A stretch of DNA of 64,000 nucleotides from Choristoneura fumiferana (Eukaryota > Arthropoda > Insecta > Lepidoptera > Tortricidae). Below, piece by piece: positions 63,883 to 64,000 of this stretch. Position 1 is the stretch's first letter; the number at the start of each line of letters is the position of its first letter. The notes below the pieces were generated by a model, which ran no database searches, was not told where the DNA came from, and saw nothing but the letters and a program-made list of their open reading frames with translations. Location: assembly GCF_025370935.1 (NCBI RefSeq), contig NC_133479.1, forward strand, positions 14,995,213 through 15,059,212, read 5' to 3'. The translations under genes and the position numbers were made by a program.

Positions 63883-64000
63883 GTCAATAAATATTTCAGT
63901 TCTATTCTAAAATTGTTGTTGTTACCTAGACGTAGGCATAAGATAAACAGTAACTTCATGGTTCCCTTGTAAATCTTGCCACATTTTTCGTAAATCATTT

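Noticed and set aside
1..64000. Endogenous viral elements or LTR retrotransposons
   Set aside because: No long terminal direct repeats, primer-binding site, polypurine tract or viral protein motif was recognised. Degenerate remnants cannot be excluded by eye.

Overview
This window reads as nuclear DNA of a moth or butterfly (Lepidoptera). It is AT-rich, holds no open reading frame longer than 169 codons, and shows no operon, rRNA, free-standing tRNA gene or CRISPR array. It is dense in repeats typical of lepidopteran genomes: tRNA-headed SINEs, 5'-truncated non-LTR retrotransposons ending in (GATGAT)n, (ATTCTG)n or TTGTATTG-type tails, and many foldback MITEs. The insect telomere unit TTAGG appears in the loop of one foldback family. 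I recognise no cellular protein-coding gene or exon. The window is best read as a gene desert or part of a very large intron; without RNA data I cannot say which.

Layout. 1-9.5 kb: mostly unique DNA with a few MITEs, one non-LTR 3' end and a long (CA)n tract. 9.5-10.1 kb: two divergent SINEs around a MITE. 10.1-15.2 kb: the least repetitive part, with a stretch rich in TAATTA cores (11.5-12.2 kb) and a GC-rich pocket (13.6-13.9 kb) that could be regulatory. 15.2-20.3 kb: a pile-up of retrotransposon 3' ends and a three-level nest (SINE, foldback element, retrotransposon 3' end). 21.6-22.2 kb: a mariner-like element with an internally deleted transposase. 25-27 kb: an interrupted Harbinger-like MITE and other repeats. 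27-38 kb: sparse repeats. 38-42.8 kb: SINEs, MITEs, a tRNA-like repeat and a very young tandem duplication. 44.8-50.8 kb: dense repeats, including a second tRNA-like repeat whose parts are in permuted order. 52-58 kb: scattered repeats and a roughly 988-bp terminal-inverted-repeat element inserted in a SINE. 58-64 kb: mostly unique AT-rich DNA, a decayed LINE reverse transcriptase C-terminus and one more SINE.

The only protein remnants belong to mobile elements: C-terminal tails of non-LTR ORF2 at about 16, 20, 35, 46, 52 and 62 kb, and a mariner-type helix-turn-helix at 22 kb. Nothing here works as a set of cooperating genes. The interest lies in how the elements are nested: several insertions have target-site duplications (TSDs) that can be read directly, and one MITE returns to exactly the length of an intact relative once its insert is subtracted. 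I did not find a previously undescribed functional system. Family names rest on recognition of motifs, not on database searches, and several repeat families are described without a formal name.
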